In this document: positions 11,451 to 31,878 of the stretch, piece by piece
Position numbering within the stretch: the first letter of the stretch is position 1
Layout of the letters: each line of letters starts with the position of its first letter
DNA from: Moringa oleifera
Lineage: Eukaryota > Streptophyta > Magnoliopsida > Brassicales > Moringaceae
Assembly: GCA_021397835.1 (NCBI GenBank)
Contig: JAJFZO010000609.1
Coordinates: forward strand, 10,728,001-10,792,000
Direction of reading: 5' to 3'
DNA length: 64,000 nucleotides
Notes under the pieces: model-generated
What the model was told of the DNA's origin: nothing
Databases searched by the model: none
Seen by the model: only the letters and a program-made list of their open reading frames with translations
Position numbers and translations under genes: made by a program

Positions 11451-12071
11451 CTCGCATTTTTCTGTTTGCTTTGCTATCAACATGAACGAGATGAATTTGG
11501 AAACCAGCAAAGTTTGTGAATAGTATAAAGTTGCCAACTAAGTATATTGTTGAAACCCTGTTTCATCTTCTTTTTGAATAACTCATAATGTGTGAATTGT
11601 GGTATCATATGGCTTACATGTGAAGAAGCATGTACAATTATAACATAACCAGTACCAAGTAAATTTTCTCAGTTATAACATGTACATTCCTCATGTTGAC
11701 TTGCTTTCAAATTAAATGTGTTTCTTTGTGAGTGATTCTAGTTTGCATGTCTGAGTAGGAACGTTTCACAGTTTAGCTAGCAAATTTGGTATCAACTTTC
11801 TCTTGTTCATCTATCAGATTTTATGTACAACGTTACCTGCTTGATCTGATGAAACATAGGCAGAAATGGATTCTGATCATTAATCACAGTTGTCTATGAA
11901 GAAAATTAAGCTGCAGATTTTGCATACATAATTGATTATATCCGTGTCTGTATTAACTTACAGCCAAATAGCATGGCACTAGCGTCTGTACATACTTATT
12001 TGGTGCCTGGGAGGTTGAAGAACTCCAAAGAGTTGGCTGTTCTAGTCTAGCTAAGGTTCTTGACAAATATA
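11451..12071. other. Convergent 3' regions of the PUB and glyoxalase genes
   Basis: About 620 bp between two convergent stop codons. It should hold both 3' UTRs and terminators. No other gene is visible. Confidence 0.7.
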
Positions 12072-14265
12072 TCAGTTATCCACTTGTGTAAATTCTAGGG
12101 CATTAGCATCAGGATCTCGTGTGAAGATTGCTGGCCTTCCAGATCGACTAAGCGTGTAGGGAATACCTGCAAAGTAGAATACCAAAATAAGACATCCACT
12201 TTTCTTCTCACAGCTCAGAGAAAAATCCACTGTTTAAGAGCCTGTCAAAATAATAGGCAAGAAAAAGATTTTTTTTTTTTTTTTAAAAGGCAGTTCTAGA
12301 ATGAGGGAAAAGATTTTTACCAGCTTTATCAAGGATTGCTTTCAGCTTAGAGACATTACGGATTGCAATGCAAGTATGACGGTCTCGGCCCCCATGTTCA
12401 GGTCGACCAGTTAATGGGTCTGGATTTGGAAGCTCCATCAAATGAATCATCTCAGAACCCACCCATAACCAAGCACCCCTATAGGGGAGCTTATCATGTG
12501 GCCTTGCCTCATTTATTTCAAGACCTAAATCAAATTGAGAAGTTAGTTTAGTTTCCTGTTTGTTCTGCAAAACAAGAAAAGCTTTAGTGTAAAAACATCA
12601 AGAAGGAAAAGTTAACATACCTAAAATATTCTGGTAAAATTCAAGGGACCGTTCAAGGTTTTCACACAGCAGGCCAACATGGTGAACACTGACAACTCCA
12701 TAATCTGCATAGCATCAACAAGCAGTTAATATAACTGAAGGCAAGAAAACAGTACAAAGATTTGTATATGTGATATTGAAGTGCTATGTGTTTTCCTTTT
12801 TCACTTGAACATGCAAGCTCCCAACAACTGAAGGAATTCTACATGTGTATTCGGAAAATAATTTCGAAGCACCTTCAATAAGAAGGATAGGAAGTAATCA
12901 CAAAGCAGAGAAACATAAGATGATGAACAGACTGAATTTTATATCTGCTATTATTAGTTTGAAGGGCAAGTGAGAACTAAAAACCCATATGGAGCCAATA
13001 AATCAAATAAGTTCTTTACTCTCTAAATAATTTTCAGACCTCATTTGTAATCTGAAAAAAAGCAGATAACGAGTGAGGAGAGATACCAATATTCTCACTG
13101 GCATTAACTGATTGTTTCTCGATCACATTTCCTTCAACAGAGCTTTTAGCTTTTACCTTGAGACTGAGCCCATCATATCTGCCATTTCTCAAAGCAGTCT
13201 GATAAAATTTGGATGTTGAGTTTGTAAATACAGTACTGAGACTCACACGATCCACCTTCAACCCAACAAACATGCCATCAAAACTTATTAGTGATCAAAG
13301 ATCAGATGCAAACTTGATGACAACATAACCAGTAGAAAAACAAAGAAAATCACTAATGCAAGTCCAGTTAACCTGTACAAACCCACAAACAACTGATTTT
13401 TCCTTTCCTAATATTCACCTAGACTCAGGTTCCCCAATTATTTTCACTGAACTAGATAATAAAAGAACCCAAATAGCCTGCACACCAATTTCTGGTACGA
13501 CCAATACCTCCTCATTTTAGCTAAGACAGGTAACCCCCCAACCAATTTTCTCACATATCAGCCAATATTAAGCCTCCAAAGGTTATTTCTACCATGTGAA
13601 AACAGTAGAACTTCCTTCTTGGGTCTAACTTTCAGATTCCAGGCAGTCCACGTCAAACTAAGCATAACTTAGGTCTTTTTGATGAGTGGAGACCACCCAG
13701 CATGCTCTTTACTATTAGCAGTAACCACCAAATATTCTTAACAACAGAATATCAACAAGACTGAATCATACTTAAACTTATTAATAAACTAAGAAGCACC
13801 CTAGTTCATATCATAATAATCTAATCTCAAGGCATTGTCACAACGCGTTGTCATAATAGTCTGCCAGGTTAGAATTTTTAAAGCCCATTCATCACTTTGA
13901 AATCTCACAATCAACTCCAGAGCAACCAGGTCTTACAAGATGTCAAAGCATAACAAACCAATCCATTGGTTTTTTAAATCTTTGTTCACCCCAGTCAACC
14001 GGTAAACGAGTTACCAAATTCAACTCAATTAAGAAACAATTTAACAGATTTCCTCGGTCCGTCGTCAACAAAACTATGCGAGACAATGGCATACTTCGTC
14101 AATGGAATGATTAAAAACTGCAAGATGCAATACTTTGAGACTATCCATAAATTAGCCGGAGTAGGAGTACGATCAGACGAATTGAAACAGGTCGGTGGGA
14201 AATAATCAATTTACCTGGTGGTGTTGCAGAGGAACGGAAGCAGATGGGGTCAGAAGAGACGCCAT
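12072..14265 (-). CDS. Glyoxalase I family / VOC superfamily protein, probably plastid-targeted
   Basis: Five exons on the minus strand: 14265-14215, 13255-13087, 12704-12621, 12524-12321, 12166-12072, all in phase, giving 200 residues. The first ~73 residues (MASLLTPSASVPLQHHQ, then Ser/Lys-rich) look like a chloroplast transit peptide. The mature part is one VOC fold: SVHHVGLLCENLERSLEFY, ILGLEINEARP, WLWVGSEMIHLMELP, then RDRHTCIAI and the terminal GRPAIFTRDPDANALEF. His in VHHVG, Glu in LMELPN, His in RHTCIAI and Glu in ALEFTQ sit where metal ligands occur in the superfamily. It resembles the uncharacterised Arabidopsis glyoxalase-like proteins rather than the two-domain classical GLX1. 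The exact reaction is unknown: methylglyoxal detoxification is possible but not shown. Confidence 0.9.
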
Positions 14266-16746
14266 GGAAGAGCAGTTACTCGTTGGGGTTGTGTTGTGTT
14301 GTGTTATGTTTATTTGTGGCGCACTTTGTGAGTGAAGGCTTAAGTACCAGTGAACCACTCCTTGGTTCTTGGCTCACAAATTTCTATCAGTGACAAAGCA
14401 GGAAAACCACAGCCACTACTTCCATCAAATACTCTCTGCCCTGATAACTTCCAAGTTCTGTTGCCATGAATCTGAACACAAATTGATGTTCTTAGAAAAT
14501 TACCTATTATTAAGTATAAATGTCGACCTTCAACATGTTCCAGCTGTTATTCTTGACATGCTAGCTGGGTAACTAGGAAACCTCCAAACAAACAAAGAAC
14601 ATCAACATCGGTATTGACAAGGTCATGCTTTCTTAGTAGGTAAATAGATCGCGTGCCTACATTATTATTTAATGAACATAATTTATTTTAATTTTTTAAA
14701 AATTAAAATTTTAAATAAATTATAACATTTATTTGAATTTTTTAATTAATATTTAATTTAAACCCAGTTAATACTCTATATTTATTTCTTAATTTGAGGA
14801 ACGAGTTGAAAACAGTGATCAAATTTGTTTGAATCATTTTTAAGTTATTTCAACGTTCTATTAATTATGTTTAAATTAAACTTTATTTAAAAATATTTTT
14901 ACAATTAAAATATTTTTAAAAAATATTCAAATAAATTTATTTTACATAATCCCTTAATTTTTAAAAAAAAATTACTCACAATTTTTTTTAACTTTTTGAC
15001 AGTATAATTATTAAAAATAATGTTTTATTATTTAAAAATTTTCAAAATTTTTTAATCCATGATAGTTTGAATATTTTTTATTTCTATGAAAAAAATTTAA
15101 AATTTAAATTAATTTTTAAATTTTAATAAAATTCAATTTAATTAAATTTGGGTGATTACTGTTTGATTGGGATAATTTGTTTAGAAAATCCTAAACTTTT
15201 TTATATGATATTTTTCAAAAATATAAATTATATGATAACTTTTATCATTAAATTAAAACATGTAAATATGACTAAAGATAAAAATTATAAAAAATTTTAA
15301 ATTTTATCCCATATTATCAAATATATTTTTATGTTTAAAAGTACTAAATTTAAACTTGATCTATTAATTTGGTTCAAATTGAATCTTATCTCAAATAATT
15401 ATAAAATTTTAAAAATATATTTATTGTTGAAATACTTCAAAAATAATTCAAATGAATTTTTTTTTTGAATTTGTCTTTCAAATTTATGAAATTGATTTTT
15501 TAATTTTTTAAAAAATTTTAATAATATAAATTTTAAAAATATTTTTTAATATTTAACAAATTACAATAATAACTTGAATATTTTTTACATTTATAAAAAT
15601 TTTAAGTTAAATTTAATTATATAAAATTTAAATTTAAATATTTAAATATTTAATTTTTAATCAAATTTAATTTAATTTAAACTAATAAATAAATAATAAA
15701 TAATTTAATTCATAATATAAAAATAAACATGAAAATTTTATTTTATCCTTAAAATATAACAAATTATTTTATAACTTATTACGTAACATACATAAAAAAA
15801 TATAAATTTAATTGAAAAGTGGACGTGATTCCTTATCCATCAATCACATAAATTAGGCAGGAAGTCAACGACCCAGGTGTGAGCCACGCCGCCCTTTGTC
15901 AACGTGGTGTGATTCTCGGTGTTTATGTCCCAAGCGTTGTCCGTCATCCCTGAGTACAAGAATGTGACTGTCAACTCACCATTCTGTACTTTTCGATTTT
16001 CTCAACCATCCGCGTTAATCAAAAATAAAATAAATTAGAATAAAAATTTCTTTTTATATTTTTAATTAAAATAATATTCAAGACTCTAATAATTACTTGA
16101 TGGTACAGATTTTGTCACAGCAAATCTTTATATAATAAAACTTTTAATAATTTTAACTTAATTGTACGCACAAATTTTTATGTTACTGGATAAGTAATTA
16201 TCAAATAATATGTAATTTCAGTAATATTTATCATTATTTTTGTATTATGGTAAAAATATCTCAAGGAGAAAATCAATCGAATTGATCTGACCGTCCGATG
16301 ATTTTTTGTCGGGAAACATTATCTGTATTCAATAATTATGTCAAGTCTCTATGATTTTAAAAAAAAGAAAAAATAAACTTAATGAAAGGGGTTTAGCCAT
16401 CAGGAGAAGCTCCTAGATACTTGCTTTACCATAAAGAAAATATTTAAAGCACTTTAAAATACTCACAGGACCGAAAAAGGGTGGGGGCGTTGCCCTCTGT
16501 GGAGCTCCTTCTCTCTACTTTCCTTACCCTTTGTACCCCTGGGAAGAAGTTTCTCTCTGTCCTTCTGATTGAACCCCCAGATTTCTTAAAAACCATCATG
16601 GCTTCCCCCAACCGCGTAAATGATATTCCGAAAAGTCAAGTCGCCGTCAAAGCGTCTCACACACCGCGTTCATACTCGCACACGCTTGCTTAGCTCGTTG
16701 AGCTTCTTACCTTCCTCGCTTTGGTGTTCCGTGCATATTAGTACTG
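14266..16746. other. Glyoxalase promoter, long AT-rich spacer and ALP1-like gene upstream region
   Basis: 14266-14640 is the glyoxalase promoter and 5' UTR side, with TGTGTTGTGTT-type repeats near 14289-14310. 14640-15820 is extremely AT-rich with no coding potential. 15840-16010 is a short GC-richer island of unknown role. A 31-codon open frame with ATG at 16598 ends at 16693; it would be upstream of the likely TATA box of the next gene, so it is probably not translated. Confidence 0.6.
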
Positions 16747-16756
16747 TATATATAAA
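16747..16756 (+). promoter_or_regulatory. Probable TATA box of the ALP1-like gene
   Basis: TATATATAAA lies about 100 bp before the start codon at 16857, which would give a short 5' UTR beginning near 16780. Its last base is also the A of an ATG (16756) that opens an out-of-frame frame across the true start. If this is the TATA box, that upstream ATG is not in the mRNA. Confidence 0.5.
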
Positions 16757-16856
16757 TGACTAGAACCAGGTGCTTCTATCTTCAATTTGAAATCGATAGC
16801 TTTCACATTCTTCAATCCAGCTTTCTTTCAAATATTATTCAAACACTGGGTTTTTC

Positions 16857-18425
16857 ATGGAAATCAGTCCGTTCCCATTTCTTAATCAAGAGGACGAGTG
16901 TTCCCATTTCTTCAACCTATTTCAGGACATGGAGAACATAAGTAGCTTTGGTCATGGGAACAATAATCCCAAGAAGCGGCAGAGGAAGGACGATGAAGAT
17001 GGCGAGAAGCGAGTGGGTAAAGAAGCCTTGAACAAGAGCGGGTACGGAGACATACTTGCTTCGCTGCTGTTGTTGGATGAGGAGGCCAAGCAAGAGCAAG
17101 AATGGTGGGTCGTTGAGTCGCAGCAAGATAAGGCTCTCTTAGAGGCCAATCACAAGCAGAAAGTGAAAATGATGAATGAGTACCACGATCATCTGCAGAG
17201 TCATTACTCTGAAATGGACGAAATGGATCACTCCAAAGCCAAACGAGCTCGTCGGAATGTCACGTTGACAGTTGCTGCTGCTGCCAGGGCGGCAACTACT
17301 GATAGCGCGAATCCGGACAAACAGGGGCAGCATTCCGGTAGTGGGGCAGCCGGGTCGGGTCCCTCGAGGCGTTTGTGGGTCAAGGAACGGTCAACCGATT
17401 GGTGGGATCGGTTTAACCTCCCGGATTTCCCCGAGGAGGAGTTCCGGCGTGAGTTCCGCATGAGCAAGGCGACCTTTGACATGATTTGCGAGGAATTGGA
17501 TTCGGTGGTGATGAAGAAAAACACGATGCTACGAGACGCGATCCCGGTTCGCCAACGCGTGGCTGTCTGCATTTGGAGGTTGGCCACCGGCGAGCCGCTT
17601 CGGCTCGTATCGAAACGGTTCGGGTTGGGGATTTCCACTTGTCATAAGCTCGTCCTCGAGGTATGTTCTGCCATCCACTCTGTTCTGATGCGCAAGTACT
17701 TAAAATGGCCGGATGAGAGCAAAATGAAGACAATCAAGGAGGAATTCGAGGGAATGTCTGGAATACCAAACGTAGGTGGCTCAATGTACACTACCCACAT
17801 CCCGATCATTGCTCCCAAGATAGACGTGGCCGCTTATTTCAACAAGAGGCACACGGAGAGGAACCAGAAGACCTCTTATTCAATGACGGTCCAAGGAGTT
17901 GTAGATGCCAGGGGTATCTTCATTGATGCTTGCATTGGTTGGCCTGGCTCGATGAGCGATGATCAGGTGCTGGAGAAGTCCGCTTTGTACCAAAGAGCCA
18001 GCAGAGGCAACTTGAGGGACGTTTGGATTGTTGGAAATTCTGGGTACCCTTTGATGGACTGGGTTCTGGTGCCATATACCCACCAGAACCTCACCTGGAC
18101 GCAACACGCTTTCAATGAGAAGATGGATGAGATTCAAAAGGTTGCTAAAGAGGCCTTTGCTAGATTGAAAGGGAGGTGGGCTTGCTTGCAGAAAAGAACA
18201 GAGGTGAAGCTCCAGGACTTGCCGGTCGTGCTTGGGGCTTGCTGTGTTCTGCACAACATCTGTGAGATGAGAAACGAGGAGATGGATCCAGCCCAGAAGT
18301 TTGAGCTTTTTGACGATATGGTGGTGCCTGAGAACAACCTCAGATCGATGACATCAATGCAGGCTAGAGATCACATCGCTCACAATCTCCTACACCATGG
18401 ACTTGCAGGCACTAGTTTCCTATAG
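16857..18425 (+). CDS. Domesticated PIF/Harbinger transposase, ALP1-like nuclease homologue
   Basis: An intronless frame of 522 residues. Residues 1-170 are charged and low complexity, with a basic patch (KKRQRK at 39-44) and KRARR (129-133), likely nuclear signals. From ~180 on it follows the HARBI1/DDE_4 fold: WWDRFNLPDFPEEEFRREFRM, VRQRVAVCIWRLATGEP, FGLGISTCHKLV, SMYTTHIPI, SYSMTVQGVVDARG, GWPGSMSDD, FARLKGRWACLQKR, VVLGACCVLHNICEM. The protein strongly resembles the conserved Arabidopsis At5g12010/At4g29780 pair as I remember them. Of the DDE triad, the first Asp position is Tyr311 (in GSMYTTHI), the second is kept (D368), and the Glu position appears to be Lys431. It is therefore unlikely to move DNA. 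No terminal inverted repeats were seen, and it sits between ordinary genes. ALP1 itself joins Polycomb complexes; a similar role here is inference. Confidence 0.92.
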   Translation: MEISPFPFLNQEDECSHFFNLFQDMENISSFGHGNNNPKKRQRKDDEDGEKRVGKEALNKSGYGDILASLLLLDEEAKQEQEWWVVESQQDKALLEANHKQKVKMMNEYHDHLQSHYSEMDEMDHSKAKRARRNVTLTVAAAARAATTDSANPDKQGQHSGSGAAGSGPSRRLWVKERSTDWWDRFNLPDFPEEEFRREFRMSKATFDMICEELDSVVMKKNTMLRDAIPVRQRVAVCIWRLATGEPLRLVSKRFGLGISTCHKLVLEVCSAIHSVLMRKYLKWPDESKMKTIKEEFEGMSGIPNVGGSMYTTHIPIIAPKIDVAAYFNKRHTERNQKTSYSMTVQGVVDARGIFIDACIGWPGSMSDDQVLEKSALYQRASRGNLRDVWIVGNSGYPLMDWVLVPYTHQNLTWTQHAFNEKMDEIQKVAKEAFARLKGRWACLQKRTEVKLQDLPVVLGACCVLHNICEMRNEEMDPAQKFELFDDMVVPENNLRSMTSMQARDHIAHNLLHHGLAGTSFL

Positions 18426-18987
18426 CGTGTTAATGTTACAGAGTTGGTATACAGTTTTAGGCTGGTTATTGCTTTTGTCATTCTTTGGCTATGGCCTCTT
18501 ATGGTCATATTTATAGAATAAAAGTAGTCGATTCTGGTTGATGGGTTCTGTGCATAATTTGCCCAGCTTAGCTAACATTTCAGTCAATCTCCAAATATGG
18601 TAATTGCTATAGGTATTAATGGCACTTCTTTGTTTCTATAACTGAAGCTCATTTTCCAAATTTGTCTCCTGGATAGTTGTTCTTTTAATCAAGTCATTCA
18701 GTCGGCTTTATGCCTTTCCTAAACCAACCATTTCTGGGCAGCAAATCCTCGTATTGTTGTCTGCGATGTTGCATTTCATTAATTCTGTCAAGCCAAACAA
18801 ACCTCTAAATGGAAAACTTTCCAGGAAAATTCACCCTTCAGTTGGAAAGGCAACTTTGATTAACATTTTCTGCTAATTTCTGGCTTACCCGATTATGCAT
18901 TTCAGCGGAAGAAAAAAAAAAACATGAAATTGATTATCTGTATATGTTGGTTCAAACAACCGGTGTTCATCAACAAACAGCTTATCC

Positions 18988-18993
18988 CACGTG
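18988..18993. promoter_or_regulatory. G-box core CACGTG upstream of the NDR kinase gene
   Basis: CACGTG in the context CCCACGTGGCA, a strong match to the plant G-box/ABRE bound by bZIP and bHLH factors. A second CACGTG lies at 19330-19335 (CCACGTGTC). Both are within 560 bp of the start codon. Function is inferred from motif only. Confidence 0.5.
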
Positions 18994-19329
18994 GCATACC
19001 CCAATTTGTATACGACACCGTTTCGCGCCACGAAACCATCCACGGTAACAATTAATATTCACTCCATAATTATGACCCAGGTGTTCGTCCCGTTGCCTGG
19101 ACTTAAATGCATACGTACGCCTATACACACTAGTGCTCGGTTCTTTAGATCGCTTTTGAGCCGTTGATCATGGGCAGGAGTCCATTTCCCTAGTATCAAA
19201 CCGTCGATCTCAACTTCCTCGCGGGCATGGGCCCAGGGTGATTAATTTCCAGCCTTCACATGGGCAGTTCCGCGGTGTTCGAAACTGTTGAAGGCACCAG
19301 TTTGCATGACTAATCCAATCAGAATCTTC

Positions 19330-19335
19330 CACGTG
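19330..19335. promoter_or_regulatory. Second CACGTG element in the NDR kinase promoter
   Basis: CACGTG in CCACGTGTC, an ABRE-like context, about 210 bp before the ATG at 19546. Confidence 0.45.
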
Positions 19336-19545
19336 TCTGACAGACAAACAGGATGTTGAATTCAAAGAAAAAGGAAACAGAAAAAAGAGAGCTTTGTTTT
19401 ATTCAGGTCTCTTTCGTCCCCAGCGGTAACATGTAATATAACCTCAGGCCCCTGCTTCGTTGCCACAATCATCAAAATTCACAAACCACTTAGAGAGAGA
19501 GAAGAAAGTTTTTGGAGTTTTAGGGGGATAGAGAAAGAGAGCAGT

Positions 19546-27346
<7,801 letters not shown>

Positions 27347-30300
27347 GGAGTATCCCAACCCTTACCATAGAAAGTGTATTCGTAACAAACGGACACAAGC
27401 CCTCTTCTGCATACAGTGGTACTACCTGCTTATTTCAGTCAGGTTCTACCATAATCTGCATTTTGCTGCTGCACAATTTTTGCAGAATTCCCAACTGTAC
27501 AGTAACATTGGAGGAACTTCCGTGTAGCCCTTCAATGGGTGGTAACGGTTGCAGTAACTGAAAGTTTTATATCAATTCAGCCTTTTGAGATGTATAGAGG
27601 CCCCGACTACCCAGGTTGGCAAAACTACACATGTGCCTTCGCTTGTGGCAGTTTCCAGTCCTCTTTTCCCCTTTCAATCGTCTGTTGATCTTCTTGATAG
27701 TTTAGGAAACTGTGAAGTGCTTAATAGATCTATTAAGCACAGCAAATGGTGTTTCCCAGACAGCCAGACAAAACTGAAAGTTTATGCGCGTTTGGACACC
27801 CTTCTAAATTGTGGTTCAAGTCATATATGGTTATATTTGTTGTTTGCAGTCCCATTCAGCCTTGCCTATGTTTGAAATTCTCTTTGTTTGCTTTTAAAAA
27901 AAAAAAACTGTATGTGCTGCACAATTAGAATGGCCCAATTTGCAGCCTTTGAAGCCTATTTGTTGAACTGCCAAATTTTGAAAGTCATGGATTGGACCCT
28001 CATAAGTTTGATTGGGTGATTAGTGTTAGCAGCGGGTTGATTTGGTTTGCCTAGGTTTGCCTATAAACTCAAGGCGCAAGCTTGATTTAAAAAATGTTTG
28101 GACAAATTTTCTTAATTAACATATCAAATTGAACTTGTTTTCTTAGAAACATGTATTATTGGTTCACCCACGGGTCATTCAACAAATTATATTATTTTAT
28201 TATGTTTTAAATATTTTAATTTAAAAAATTTTAGATGACATGCGCAGATAATTTAAAAAAATTAATGTACAAATAAATTAAAAAATTAAAAATATAAATT
28301 ACCCTATTATTAATATATTAATATATATTTTTATTAGCTTTTTAAAAATTTTTATTTAATATATATATAGTAACAATTGTTATAAAATTTATTTTATGAA
28401 TACTGTTAATTAATTGTTAGTGTAATTGTAGTTAGATGTTCATAAAATAAATTTTGCTAGATTAATTAGATTATAATTTGAGATAAATAATTTAATTAAA
28501 TTTTTATAAAAATTAAATTAGTTAGGTGTTAATTGTTAGTGTAGATGTAATTATTTTTTAGTTTTTAATTTTTAATTATAATTACTGTTAGTATATATTA
28601 ATTAAATGTTGTAGTTGTAATTAGATGTTAATAAATTAAAATTATGTTAGATTGCTTAGATTAATAGTTTAATTAAGTAGTAATTAAATTTTAATAAAAA
28701 TTAAATTAATTAGATGTTAATTGTTAATGTAGATCATGTGTTAGTTGTAATTAGTTTTTAATTTTTAATTGTTAATTGTTGTTAGTATGTTAATTAAATG
28801 TTGAAGTTGTACTTAGATGTTAATAAATTAAGTTTATGTTAGATTAGTTAGATTAATAGTTTAATTATATTAAAATTTTAATAAGTTATCAATTAATAAT
28901 ACTTTAAAGATTTGTAGTATGTTTTTTTATATATTAATATATATAACCAAATTTTGGTATGTTTAGCAAAATGACAAAATAATTCAAAAAAAAGTTAAAA
29001 TGACAAAATTGTGATTCAATTATTGATGAAATATACCACACTATATATGGTTTATTTTTAATTTTAATTTTTCACCAATTGTAATATTTTGATTGAGTTA
29101 AAAATAATTTATTTTACAATAATTATAATTTATTATTTTGATAAAACTTATTTTAAAATATTTAAATTTGAGATCAATGTAAACTTATTAACTTTATCTA
29201 CTATATTTATTATATTATTTATATTATTATGATTAATAACTGTCAAATTAATATTTTAAAACTTAACTTTTAATTATTTTTTATCATTTTTATATTATAA
29301 ATTTAATAATTAATTCTAATAATTTAGTTTTTTTATTTATGTTATTATTAATAAATTTATCAACACATATTTATAAAATAATATGTTCACTCATGTTGGA
29401 TAACGGATCGAGTTAGTTCGAGATAATTTGAAAAATTTATGGTTGAAGCTCAGCCCGATCAAATCCATTATCTGACAAGTTTTATAAATTATGAGGTCTA
29501 ACTAAGCTCATTTATTTTTTTAAAAAAAATTAGCCCATAGCCTACCTACGAGCTTAATTTATTGATTTTTATATGAGCTATTTTTTAGCTTTAAACGAGT
29601 TTTATTTAAGTTATTTTTGAATTTTAAATGAATTTTATTTAGGATTTGTGTAGATTTTATGTAAGCTTAATAAGTATATTGAGTTTTTTCAATGTTTTAA
29701 ACACATATAAGATAAGATAAAATTTATAAATTATATTATTTATTATTTTTAAAATAAATAATATAACAATTATTTATACATAATATTAAACATATAATTA
29801 AAATGTTACACATACTTACCAATCACATATATTACTCAATTTCATTATCTAAATAAATACATCTTTAAAAATATATATATATAAATTTGTATCTTATATA
29901 CAACTTTCAATCTTTAAGAAAATTAATATCATTAAATTCAGCTCGATATATGTTGATATTTGTTAATTATTTTGTCATTTCTTTCAAATTTGTATTATTT
30001 TATATTTTTTTATTTATTAAATTTAAAATTTTTAAATATATAAACCTTTAATTGTAAAGTGTGTAAAATTTGTTTTTGTGTTTGACAACAATGATTATAA
30101 AGCAATTCAATTATACTTACAAAAATAAAATTTATTAATGATTTAATTAAATAAAATTAAATATAAGATTTGTTGGTTTTAATGTGTTGATCCAAATATA
30201 ATCTATTTATTAATATTAACGGGCTGATTCAAATACAATTCGATTATAATTTATTTTTAATTTTAATAAACTGACCCAAATATGATCCGATTGTGACAAT

Positions 30301-31739
30301 TCGATCTATTATTTAAAAGAATGACACTGGTATGATTTAATTAATAAATGAGCGAAACTAAAACTTATTGAATGGGATTGTAAATGAATTGACTCATGAA
30401 TCATGAGTAAAATGATGAGTTCACTATACATTATACGAGTACATAATTAGTTATATAAATTATATTAATTTAATATATATTAATTAATAATTAATAAAAA
30501 TATTAACAAATTATATAATAAATTATTTTGAATGATTTTTTATATATTTATAAAATTTATTCGTAAAGATTTAATTTAAATTTAAATGAATTAAAGGTTT
30601 AGTTACAATCCAATAACTTAGTTGATTGATGGTAATGGATCAATCTATTGAGTAGATGGATTAAAAATATGAAATTTCTTATCCATTTATTTTTTAAATA
30701 AATGGTTTTACTTTGATTTAATTATCAAATAAATCGGATTAAAATCCATCAATTGAAACTTAAGATCACAAGCCAATTTTGACTGGATAATGATTAAAAT
30801 TAAAAAAAAAAGAACAAAAAAGGAAGTCATAGTTCAAACTTTATCCCATCTTCAAATAATTAACTCTAAGTGTTTTTTTTTTTTTTTTCCGGATGATTGC
30901 AAAATTTCCATTTTAATATTATCTTTTCATATCTTATTCTCTTTATACATAATTGAATCCGTAATCTATGCATGTGTAACCTTCACATCCCTGTCTCATT
31001 TTCCATCATGAAATTTAACATATGACCATTTGAGCATCTCTGGTAAATTTAAAAAATATAAAACAGGCTGGGATTAAGAATAGATTTCTTTGTTGTTAAT
31101 TTATTGATTATTCATGTTTACCTCTAAAGGAAAAAAAAAAATTGTTACTTAATTATACATAAATTTTTGCTCTTTAAACCATTTGCTTTTTTTTTTTGCG
31201 ATTTCCTTCCTCCATGCAATAGCTTACCTCTATTTTATTTTTGAAAAAAGTTTGTGATACATATAATACAATTTATAGTAATACGAAATTATAATTGTAG
31301 ATATTTTGTTAAATCATAATGGAATCATTACCTATAAAATATAAAAATAGAAATCTATTAATTTATAGATGAAAAGTTGGAGTACAATTTTTTTTTTATT
31401 TTGATCAATCGAATTTATTATTAATTTAATTAAAATTCAATACTATAGTTTTATGGAATGTTAAATTTTTGATTTTGTCTTCATTTTTAGTGTTTTAAAT
31501 TTAAATAACTTAGATATTCAATAATGTGTTTTTAAATGAATTTATCTGCTAGGACATAATGGTAACGTCACCATAATCCTAGTATCCTACTCGCACAAAA
31601 CCATGAGCTGTCTGGGAGCCGGCTCCACACTACTTTTCCAGAAACACCCCTGCGCTATTAACCAATTTTCTTTTTTAAGCTGAAGAAATCGTGGGCATAA
31701 TGGTCATTTTAGGAGGGCTAATTCCATTGCCGATCAAAA
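27347..31739. other. NDR kinase 3' UTR followed by a 3.4-kb AT-rich spacer
   Basis: 27347 to roughly 27900 is the kinase 3' UTR region. From ~28140 to ~31560 the DNA is extremely AT-rich, with no coding potential, and includes the 190-bp-period array noted separately. No transposase, reverse transcriptase or clear terminal repeats were recognised. 31560-31740 is the GC-richer promoter of the next gene. Confidence 0.65.
28400..28900. repeat. Imperfect tandem array, period about 190 bp, ~2.6 copies
   Basis: The string TTAGATGTT followed by a (T/C)ATAAA-type stretch, then GCTAGATT or GTTAGATT and (A)TTAGATTA, recurs starting at 28432, 28622 and 28813, spacing 190 and 191. Between these anchors the units share further blocks, such as AATTGTTAGTG and TTTTTAATTTTTAATT. 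The copies differ by small indels and substitutions. Confidence 0.75.
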
Positions 31740-31878
31740 CACAGGGCTCTTCCTCCTCCCTGGCTATGTGCGAATTCTGGGATTTCGGTTCCTATCTCCG
31801 TATTCCTTCAAATCCCCCAAATTCACCGATTTTGAATTGCTCGCGGAAGCTGCTGTATCATTATTGTCACGATTAGAG
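31740..31878 (+). other. Probable 5' UTR exon of the 1290-aa nuclear protein gene
   Basis: A GC-richer stretch that ends in GATTAGAG followed by the donor GTATAT. The next acceptor that leads to the start codon is CTCTGCAG ending at 34264, giving a ~2.4-kb first intron and a second UTR exon at 34265-34391. No in-frame coding was found in it, so it is called UTR. The transcription start is a guess. Confidence 0.45.

Larger units (their letters stand above)
18426..19545. other. Intergenic region: ALP1-like 3' end and NDR kinase promoter
   Basis: 18426-18700 is probably the 3' UTR. The second half is the NDR kinase promoter and contains two CACGTG G-box cores. A leader with GAGAGA runs follows at about 19492-19540. 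No other gene is seen. Confidence 0.6.

Noticed and set aside
14640..15820. AT-rich block as a possible scaffold attachment region or transposon
   Set aside because: Composition alone is not evidence; no terminal repeats, target duplications or coding remains could be seen.
16598..16941. Two upstream ORFs before the ALP1-like start (16598-16693 and 16756-16941)
   Set aside because: A probable TATA box at 16747-16756 would place transcription start after both ATGs, so they are unlikely to be in the mRNA. Not excluded if an upstream start is used.
16917..18337. Several minus-strand frames of 64-136 codons opposite the ALP1-like gene
   Set aside because: Shadows of a GC-rich intronless coding region; no recognisable protein.
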